From contig JBCDBY010000081.1 of the NCBI GenBank assembly GCA_039182715.1, positions 1-15,853 on the forward strand: DNA of 15,853 nt, in the 5' to 3' direction. Origin of the DNA: JBCDBY01 sp039182715 (lineage in GTDB: Bacteria > Planctomycetota > PLA2). A model generated the notes under the pieces. The model worked only from the letters and a program-made list of their open reading frames with translations, did not search any database and was not told where the DNA came from. The position numbers and the translations under genes are program-made. Shown piece after piece: positions 9,005-14,384 of the stretch (position 1 is the first letter of the stretch; the number at the start of each line of letters is the position of its first letter).

Positions 9005-9163
9005 GGGCTAGGGGCCAGGAGCCAGGGGCGAAGGACTCGGAGCCCGTCGCCCATCCGTGCGCACCCCGAGGGCGCAGCCGCTTGCCGTAAGTCTTTCCCG
9101 CTAAGCCATTTGCAGCGAGCCGGAAGCGTACTGAGTACACCTTTCGATTAGGGGCTAGGGGCC
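9000..9163. repeat. Intergenic element bounded by a 17-nt direct repeat with TAGGGGC heptamers
   Basis: The 17-mer attaggggctaggggcc occurs at 9000-9016 and again at 9147-9163, exactly, in the same orientation. The first copy is part of a heptamer run (TAGGGGC, TAGGGGC, CAGGAGC, CAGGGGC). The 130 bases between have a lower-GC core (about 9083-9145) that I cannot assign to anything; no gene seen. The first copy supplies the mlaD stop and the second supplies the TAG stop (9157-9155) of the convergent membrane-protein gene. Confidence 0.75.
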
Positions 9164-9691
9164 GGGGGGCGCTTGCGGCGTAGCTCCGGGCCGGTCCTGC
9201 AGGCGGATGCGGACGAGGTAGAGGACGGCGGCCAGCGTGCCGATCGGGAAGAGGATCAGGAGGTGGCACATCAGGCCGCGCGTGAACGCGAGCGCGATGC
9301 GGGCGGGACGGAGGCGCAGCGCCCATGCCGCGAGGCACAGGATCCCGAAAACGCGATGGAGCCAGAGGACATAGGACGTGAACGGATCCGAGCGATCCGT
9401 CCCCGCGCTGAACTCGGCGAGGACGACGACCAGCAGGCCGGTCGCGACCAGGAGGCGGCCGCCCACGGGCGCGAGCGGGACGGGGTTCCTCGGCGAGAGC
9501 GCGTAGGCGAACCAGAACGCGATGGCCGCCAGAGCCGCGCAAATCGCGACCATGAATTCCAGCACCCATCGATCCTCCAGTTCGAACGGAGAGATCGTGA
9601 ACAGGACGATCGAGACTCCGGCCGCGATCCCGAACCAGCAGGCGAACGCCGCCCCCAATCCTTCCCCTTCGCGTGCCACGTCGATCGTCAA
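9155..9691 (-). CDS. Hypothetical polytopic membrane protein
   Basis: 178 residues with four or five hydrophobic segments (about 13-33, 45-66, 77-94, 108-126, 140-160) joined by short loops; the tail is Pro-rich (RPGATPQAPPGP). I recognise no family, and there are no obvious catalytic residues. A single motif of interest is the WLHRVFGI loop-helix junction near 110-117. It follows the small anchored protein gene with a 12-nt gap, so the two and ribE probably form one unit. The start is uncertain: TTG at 9691 follows a GGGACGG closely, while GTG at 9679 would remove four residues. The stop comes from the TAGGGGC repeat. Confidence 0.7.
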   Translation of the reverse strand: MTIDVAREGEGLGAAFACWFGIAAGVSIVLFTISPFELEDRWVLEFMVAICAALAAIAFWFAYALSPRNPVPLAPVGGRLLVATGLLVVVLAEFSAGTDRSDPFTSYVLWLHRVFGILCLAAWALRLRPARIALAFTRGLMCHLLILFPIGTLAAVLYLVRIRLQDRPGATPQAPPGP

Positions 9692-9703
9692 CCGTCCCGC
9701 GCG

Positions 9704-10165
9704 CTAGCCCTGCTGCTCCACCCGCCGCAGAAACAGCTGCTCGCCCTTGCCGCGGGCAAGCTCCTGCGTCAGATGAAGAAACGGCCCCTCCTCGTCACTG
9801 CCCCACTCGACGAAGTAGCGGCGTTGCGCCGACTCGACCGCGACGCCGTCCAGGCCGCGGCGCTCGAAGACGAGGTAGTTGCCCTCTTCTTCCGTGAGCA
9901 CGCCGCCGCGACGGGACATCTCGATGCCGTCGGTCACGAAGACGCGCTGCAGGTACTTGCCGCTCGGCTCGATGATGTAGTGCCACGCCTGCTTGTTCTC
10001 GAGCGGGTTGGCACTCATCAGATCCGCCTCCGGCTCGAAGCGGAAGAGCTCCCAGGTGCCGACGTACTTCGGGTCGATCTCGGTCGTGTCGACCGGCGCG
10101 TAGATCGCCCAGGCCCAGAGGCCGGCGGCGCCGAGCAGGCAGGCGACGGCGACGAGGATCCTCAC
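9704..10165 (-). CDS. Hypothetical small membrane-anchored protein, beta-rich
   Basis: 153 residues. Residues 2-22 are a single hydrophobic segment (RILVAVACLLGAAGLWAWAIY), an uncleaved anchor or a signal peptide. The rest alternates strand-like stretches: YVGTWELFRFEPEAD, WHYIIEPSGKYLQRVFVTDG, GNYLVFERR, RRYFVEWGS and EGPFLHLTQE. The opening G-T-W-E followed by repeated strands recalls lipocalin-like folds, but this is only impression. The GTG start at 10165 overlaps the ribE stop codon (GTGA), implying coupled translation with riboflavin synthase. Unknown function; a link to flavin metabolism is suggested by position alone. Confidence 0.72.
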   Translation of the reverse strand: MRILVAVACLLGAAGLWAWAIYAPVDTTEIDPKYVGTWELFRFEPEADLMSANPLENKQAWHYIIEPSGKYLQRVFVTDGIEMSRRGGVLTEEEGNYLVFERRGLDGVAVESAQRRYFVEWGSDEEGPFLHLTQELARGKGEQLFLRRVEQQG

Positions 10166-10755
10166 GCGCGCGCCTCGTGCAGCGCGGCGACGTACTTGGC
10201 GAGGATGTCGCCTTCGAGGTTGACCGGATCGCCAGTCTTCATCTTGCCGAGCGTGGTCACCTCGAGCGTGTGCGGAATGAGCGCCACGCTGAAAGTGCCG
10301 TCGCGCACGTCGGCCACCGTCAGGCTGATGCCGTCGATCGCGATGGAGCCCTTTTCGACCACCTGCCCGCGCAGCGAATCCGGCAGCCGGAATCGGAAGC
10401 GGACGTCGCCGTCGTCCTCGGCGCGCTCGACCAGCTCGCCGACGGCGTCGACGTGGCCCTGCACGAAGTGCCCGCCCAACCGGTCGCTCGGCCGCAGCGG
10501 CAGCTCCAGGTTGATGCCGTCCCCGACCGCCTTGGACCCGAGATTGGTCCGGTCGAGGCTCTCCGGGATCACGTCGAACGAGAGCCGGGTCTCGTCGATC
10601 TCGACCACGGTCAGGCAGCAGCCGTTGACGGCGACGGAGTCGCCCAGCTTCGCCTCCGCGGCGGGCCCGGGGGCCTCGATGACGAGTCGCACGGCCCCCC
10701 CGCGCGGCTCCATGGCGCGAATCTCGCCGAGCGCCTGGATCAATCCTGTAAACAC
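10162..10755 (-). CDS. ribE: Riboflavin synthase, alpha subunit
   Basis: 197 residues, near the usual 200-215. It dismutates two 6,7-dimethyl-8-ribityllumazine molecules to riboflavin in the cytoplasm. The tandem two-barrel structure is visible: the start (M/V)FTGLIQALGEI, then GDSVAVNGCCLTV and FDVIPESLDRTNLG in the first lumazine-binding domain, GGHFVQGHVDAVG at the join, and GSIAIDGISLTV and ALIPHTLEVTTLG in the second. The GTG at 10755 is chosen because it gives the canonical FTG start; there is no clear Shine-Dalgarno. No other rib genes are in the window, and I see no FMN riboswitch-like structure in the gap upstream, which holds an inverted-repeat element instead. It overlaps the next gene by GTGA. 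Confidence 0.95.
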   Translation of the reverse strand: MFTGLIQALGEIRAMEPRGGAVRLVIEAPGPAAEAKLGDSVAVNGCCLTVVEIDETRLSFDVIPESLDRTNLGSKAVGDGINLELPLRPSDRLGGHFVQGHVDAVGELVERAEDDGDVRFRFRLPDSLRGQVVEKGSIAIDGISLTVADVRDGTFSVALIPHTLEVTTLGKMKTGDPVNLEGDILAKYVAALHEARA

Positions 10756-10802
10756 CCGCGTAGTGTACGAGGGTTCCAACGGCTTCGATCGGAGCTGTGA
10801 TA

Positions 10803-10963
10803 GGCCACAGAAACACAGAAACACAGAAGTGTGCGCTCCGAGCGCGGAACGCTCCCCATCGCCACCCATCCGATCCGGGGATCTCAGGAGGAAAAGGAGT
10901 AGGAATCCGCAGCCACGGGCGAGAGGACCTGGTCCCCTTCTGTGCTTCTGTGTTTCTGTGGCC
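10803..10963. repeat. 161-bp inverted-repeat element with octanucleotide arms
   Basis: The left arm 10803-10829 is GGCC followed by an 8-nt period (ACAGAAAC repeated). The right arm 10937-10963 is its reverse complement with one mismatch in 27 bases. The 107-nt interior carries a small perfect hairpin (GCGCT CCG AGCGC, 10833-10845) and an A/G-rich run near 10888-10900, but no gene. It sits in the divergent gap between ribE and trmD. Similar CACAGAAA-type arrays appear between genes in many uncultured genomes, by my recollection. Confidence 0.85.
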
Positions 10964-11001
10964 AACTGAGGCCCCACCCCCTCCTCAGCCCCCCGGGAAC
11001 C

Positions 11002-11031
11002 TTGACCGACGGCGGTTTCTGGCTTCCAATA
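11002..11031 (+). promoter_or_regulatory. Possible sigma-70-like promoter for the trmD operon
   Basis: TTGACC (11002-11007) lies 17 bases before TCCAAT (11025-11030), which matches TANNNT poorly. The spacing to the trmD ATG (about 35 bases) and the position between the repeat element and the gene fit a promoter. Weak evidence, from eye only. Confidence 0.3.
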
Positions 11032-11065
11032 CGCGACTTGCCCTCGGGGAGCCCCCGGAGGCGTC

Positions 11066-11752
11066 ATGAAGATCGCGATCGTCACGCTTTTCCCCGAAAT
11101 CATCCGGGATTACACGTCGCTCTCGATCCTCGGAAACGCCGCCGAGAAGGGTCTGGTCGACTACGACGTCATCCAGATTCGGGACTTCGCGCAGGGTGTC
11201 CATCTCCAGGTGGACGATCGCCCCTTCGGGGGAGGACCGGGCATGGTGCTCATGCCGGGGCCGGTCGTGGCGGCCGTCGAATCGGCGCGCGCGAACCAGC
11301 CACCGGAGGCGCGCACCATCCTCCTCTCGCCCCAGGGTCGGCGACTCGACCAGGACCTGGCGGCGGACTTGGCCAAGGCGCCGGGGTTGATCCTGGTCTG
11401 CGGCCGCTATGAAGGGTTTGACGAACGGATACGAACGGTGCTGCAGCCGGAGGAAATCTCCCTGGGCGACTACGTCCTCGCGGGCGGGGAAATCCCTGCC
11501 CTCGCGGTGACGGAAGCGGTCGTTCGTCTGCTGCCCGGCGCCCTCGGCCACGAGGATTCCGCGCACGAGGATTCGTTCAGCGAGGGGCTCCTCGAGGGCC
11601 CGCAATACACGCGCCCCCGGGAGTTCCGCGGGCACACCGTGCCGGACGTGCTGTTGTCCGGCGACCATGCGGCCATTCGCGCCTGGCGGCGCGATCAGTC
11701 GCTCCGGCGCACCGAGGAACGGCGCCGGGACCTGCTGCAGGGCGATTCCTGA
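11066..11752 (+). CDS. trmD: tRNA (guanine-N1-)-methyltransferase
   Basis: 228 residues, slightly short of E. coli (255). It makes m1G37 in tRNAs with a G at position 36, preventing frameshifting; cytoplasmic SPOUT trefoil-knot dimer. Motifs: DDRPFGGGPGMVLMP (50-64), LSPQGRRL, the SAM-binding VCGRYEGFDERI (111-122) and GDYVLAGGEIPAL (134-146), then R154 and catalytic D169 in AHEDSFSEGLLEGPQYTRP, both at the E. coli numbers. GGAGG stands seven bases before the ATG. In many bacteria trmD follows rpsP, a KH-domain gene and rimM; here it is the first gene after a divergent gap. Confidence 0.97.
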   Translation: MKIAIVTLFPEIIRDYTSLSILGNAAEKGLVDYDVIQIRDFAQGVHLQVDDRPFGGGPGMVLMPGPVVAAVESARANQPPEARTILLSPQGRRLDQDLAADLAKAPGLILVCGRYEGFDERIRTVLQPEEISLGDYVLAGGEIPALAVTEAVVRLLPGALGHEDSAHEDSFSEGLLEGPQYTRPREFRGHTVPDVLLSGDHAAIRAWRRDQSLRRTEERRRDLLQGDS

Positions 11753-11783
11753 GACCGCCCCGCGACTATTAAAGGAGCCGAGG

Positions 11784-12233
11784 ATGTCGAAGATCCAGCG
11801 CATCGAACAGGCCTTCGCCAAGGAAGAGCTTCCCAAGTTCAACGTGGGTGACACGGTGGACGTGCACGTCCTGATTCGCGAAGGCGAAAAGGAGCGCGTG
11901 CAGGTCTTTTCCGGCACCGTCATCCGCAAGCGCGGCTCCGGTATGGGCGCCACGTACACCGTCCGTCGCATCGTGCAGGGCCAGGGCCTCGAGCGCGTCT
12001 TCCCGATGAACAGCCCGTTCGTCCAGAAGGTCGACGTGAAGCGCTCGGGCCGCGTGCGCCGCTCGCGCCTCTACTTCCTGCGGGACCGCACGGGCAAGGC
12101 GACGCGCCTCAAGGAGATCATCCGCGCGCGCCCCAAGAAGGTGAAGAAGGCGCCCGCGCCCGCCGCGGTTGTCGAAGCGCCGGCGGAGCCCGAGGCTCCC
12201 GCCGCCGACGAGACGCCCGCGACCGAAGAGTGA
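11784..12233 (+). CDS. rplS: 50S ribosomal protein L19
   Basis: 149 residues. The L19 core is complete: IQRIEQAFAKEELPKFNVGDTVDVHV, EGEKERVQVFSGTVIRKRGSG, TYTVRRIVQGQGLERVFPMNSPFV and the basic KRSGRVRRSRLYFLRDRTGKATRLKEI. Homologues usually stop near residue 115-125; this one carries an additional Ala/Pro/Glu-rich tail (about 122-149), acidic, that looks unstructured. L19 sits at the 30S-50S interface. It follows trmD by 31 bases with AAAGGAG upstream of the ATG, the common trmD-rplS pairing. Confidence 0.97.
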   Translation: MSKIQRIEQAFAKEELPKFNVGDTVDVHVLIREGEKERVQVFSGTVIRKRGSGMGATYTVRRIVQGQGLERVFPMNSPFVQKVDVKRSGRVRRSRLYFLRDRTGKATRLKEIIRARPKKVKKAPAPAAVVEAPAEPEAPAADETPATEE

Positions 12234-12296
12234 TTTCGCCATCCCCGGCGCGAATTCGAGGCCCCTCGCTGGAGGAGGCCGGAGAGGAGTGCAGGG

Positions 12297-12674
12297 ATGG
12301 ACCGACGACGCGAGATGGGGCGCCGCTCCGAGCGGCGCGCCGAGAAACGACTCAAGCGGGCGGGACTCGTCATCCTGGCCCGGAACTGGCGCGGAGGCGG
12401 CGGCGAGATCGACCTCGCCGCGCTCGAACGCCGCACCCTGGTCTTTGTCGAGGTGAAGACGCGAGCCGAGCCGGGCGCCGAAACGCGCCGGCCGGTCTCG
12501 ATGGCCCAGCGCCGCCGCATCGTGGCCGCCGCGCGCGCCTTCCGGCGCCGCTACGGCGTGCCCCACCTGCCGGTCCGCTTCGACCTCGTCGAGGTCGCGC
12601 GCGACGGCACGGCGATGCGCTGGGAAAAGAACTACCATCGCGTGCGCCCCGATCGCGCGCAGGAGGAACGATGA
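12297..12674 (+). CDS. yraN: YraN family (UPF0102) putative endonuclease
   Basis: 125 residues. It has the PD-(D/E)XK-type signature of the YraN family: GEIDL (E37, D39) and VFVEVKTR (E52, K54). The region ILARNWRGGGGEIDL before it is also characteristic. The N-terminus is strongly basic. ATG 12297 has GGAGAGGAG at a workable distance; an ATG at 12315 (MGRRSERRAEKRL) matches the usual family start better and is an equally good choice. Function of the family is unsettled. It often lies near rplS and rnhB; here rnhB is not between them. Overlaps the next gene by ATGA. Confidence 0.88.
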   Translation: MDRRREMGRRSERRAEKRLKRAGLVILARNWRGGGGEIDLAALERRTLVFVEVKTRAEPGAETRRPVSMAQRRRIVAAARAFRRRYGVPHLPVRFDLVEVARDGTAMRWEKNYHRVRPDRAQEER

Positions 12675-13117
12675 GCATCAGCCTGGAGAACATCATCCCG
12701 CCCGAGCGGGTGAAGGTGCTCGCGGCGACGGACAAGGAGTCCGCCCTGCGCGAGATGGCGGCGCTCGCCGGCGAAGCGCCCGAGGTGCAGGACGCCGAGC
12801 GTCTGCTGGAGGCGATCTTCGAGCGCGAGGAGATCATGTCGACCGGCATCGGCCTCGGCATCGCGATTCCCCACGCCAAGATCCCGGAGGTGACCGACTT
12901 CGTCGTCGCGCTCGGCAAGACGGCAAAGGGGATCGAGTTCAGCGCGCTCGACGGTCAGCCGGTCGAGTTCATCGTGCTCATCGCCGGCCCCGACAACCAG
13001 CAGGAGCGCTACCTGCAGCTGCTCGCGCGCATCACGCTGAAGCTCAAGGACGCGCACGTGCGGCGCGCCATCGCCTCGGCGTCGGACACCGACGCGATCC
13101 TGCAGGCGCTGGCTTGA
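12671..13117 (+). CDS. PtsN-like PTS EIIA component (fructose/nitrogen type)
   Basis: 148 residues, a single EIIA domain of the PtsN/fructose (mannitol-fructose) type. The phosphorylatable histidine is H68 in GLGIAIPHAKIPEV, and the motif ILMSTGIGxGIAIPHAK of the family is recognisable. The start MSISLENIIPPERVKVLAATDKESALREMA also fits. No permease, HPr or EI gene lies in the window, which favours a regulatory EIIA (Ntr-like) over a sugar importer subunit; partners elsewhere are needed. ATGA overlap with yraN, and TGATG (one shared base) with the next gene, so all three are probably translated from one message. Confidence 0.88.
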   Translation: MSISLENIIPPERVKVLAATDKESALREMAALAGEAPEVQDAERLLEAIFEREEIMSTGIGLGIAIPHAKIPEVTDFVVALGKTAKGIEFSALDGQPVEFIVLIAGPDNQQERYLQLLARITLKLKDAHVRRAIASASDTDAILQALA

Positions 13118-14379
13118 TGCGGCGCGCGGGCCTCGTCCTCCTGCTCGGCACGACGACGCTGCTTGCGCACCCGTTCACCAAGGACGACTGGCACAACACG
13201 CAACGGAACCGCATCGCGGTGCAGAGCCAGCTCGGCGAGCGCTGGGCGGTCGTCTTCGCGCAGCCGTTCACCGACATCCTGCTGCCGCGCCAGGAGGGCG
13301 ACTACCTCTACCTCACCGGCGTGCGCGAGCCCGGCGGCGTGCTGGTTCTGAGTCGCAAGACGAGCACGCTCCTACTGCCCGCCCTCAACCCGCGAACGGC
13401 CCAGTTCTACGGGCAGGTCTACCTGCCGAACGACCAGACGTCGCGCACGCTGGCCATCCAGACCGCGCCGCTCCGGCGCTCGTTGGCCACGCAGCTGCAC
13501 GCCCTCCTGCCGCAGGGGGCGCGCCTCGCCCTGCCGCGCTACGCCGGGCCCGACCATGCGCCGGTCCGCGAGCGCAAGCGGGCGCTCGTCGAGGGCATCC
13601 GCAAACTGCGTCCCGGGATCGAGATCGTCGACCTCGATCCCGTTCTGCTCCCCACGCGCAGTCGAAAGAACGAGTGGGAGCGGCGGTTCATGGGCCGTGC
13701 CATCGAGATCACCGAGGAGGCGTTCCGCAACGCGGTCGAAGTCATCCGCCCCGGCGGCACCGAGGCGCAGGTGGAGCACCGCATGCTCGGCGCCATGCGC
13801 CACGCGAAGTCGCGGCCGGCATTCCCGACCGTGGTCGGCGCCGGACGCAACGCCGCCATCCCCCACTACTTCGCCAATGACGGCCCGCTGCCCGCGGGTG
13901 GCCTGGTGGTGATCGACAGCGGCGCGACGTGGCATCGGTACGCCGCCGACATCACGCGCACCTTCCCGGTCTCGGGCCGCTTCACGCCGGCGCAGCGCAA
14001 GCTCTACGACGCGGTCCTCGAGGCGCAGCTCGCCGGCATCGCGGCGGTGCGTCCCGGCGCCAGCTTTCGCGACATCCACAACGCGGCGCGCAACGTGCTG
14101 CGCAAGCACGGTCTCGATCGGCACTTCATCCACGGCACCTCGCACCACGTGGGACTCGACGTCCACGATCCCGGTCCCACCGACGCGCTCGCCGCGAACA
14201 TGATCATCACCGTCGAACCCGGCATCTACATCCTCGAGAAGGAGCTCGGCATTCGCATCGAGGACATGGTGCGCGTGACGAAGGACGGCGGCGAGGTGCT
14301 GACCGCGAAGCTGCCCAAGACCGCGGACGCGATCGAGAAGTGGATGGCTTCGATTCAGTCGCCGGCCCAGTCGCGCTGA
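13117..14379 (+). CDS. Exported M24 metallopeptidase (Xaa-Pro aminopeptidase, PepP-like)
   Basis: 420 residues. The first 18 residues (MRRAGLVLLLGTTTLLAH) look like a signal peptide or anchor, unusual for the classical cytoplasmic PepP. The N-terminal aminopeptidase-P domain (about 30-175) contains YLYLTGVREPGG. The C-terminal pita-bread domain has the two-metal ligands in order: D267 (VVIDSGATW), D278 (AADITRTF), H343 (GTSHHVGLDVHD), E367 (TVEPGIYI) and E382 (IRIEDMV). H250 in AIPHYFAND matches the known active-site His region. The enzyme family removes N-terminal residues before proline. Start by ATG 13117, overlapping the PTS IIA stop (TGATG). Its 3' end overlaps the convergent TPR gene by 25 nt. 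Confidence 0.93.
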   Translation: MRRAGLVLLLGTTTLLAHPFTKDDWHNTQRNRIAVQSQLGERWAVVFAQPFTDILLPRQEGDYLYLTGVREPGGVLVLSRKTSTLLLPALNPRTAQFYGQVYLPNDQTSRTLAIQTAPLRRSLATQLHALLPQGARLALPRYAGPDHAPVRERKRALVEGIRKLRPGIEIVDLDPVLLPTRSRKNEWERRFMGRAIEITEEAFRNAVEVIRPGGTEAQVEHRMLGAMRHAKSRPAFPTVVGAGRNAAIPHYFANDGPLPAGGLVVIDSGATWHRYAADITRTFPVSGRFTPAQRKLYDAVLEAQLAGIAAVRPGASFRDIHNAARNVLRKHGLDRHFIHGTSHHVGLDVHDPGPTDALAANMIITVEPGIYILEKELGIRIEDMVRVTKDGGEVLTAKLPKTADAIEKWMASIQSPAQSR

Positions 14380-14384
14380 ATCGA
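14350..14384. terminator. Palindrome holding both stop codons of convergent genes, possible bidirectional terminator
   Basis: TCGATTCAG (14350-14358) and CTGAATCGA (14376-14384) are a perfect 9-bp inverted pair around 17 bases. The TGA of the M24 peptidase (14377-14379) and the TGA of the convergent TPR gene (14357-14355) both lie in the stem arms. There is no T-tract, so termination itself is not shown. Confidence 0.4.

Noticed and set aside
9173..10969. A long plus-strand open frame (about 598 codons)
   Set aside because: It runs antisense to three genes including ribE. Its protein is Arg/Glu/Asp/Ala-rich without domains, as expected for antisense frames in GC-rich DNA.
10756..11065. An FMN riboswitch upstream of ribE
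   Set aside because: I could not find the conserved core; the gap is filled by the octamer-armed inverted repeat.
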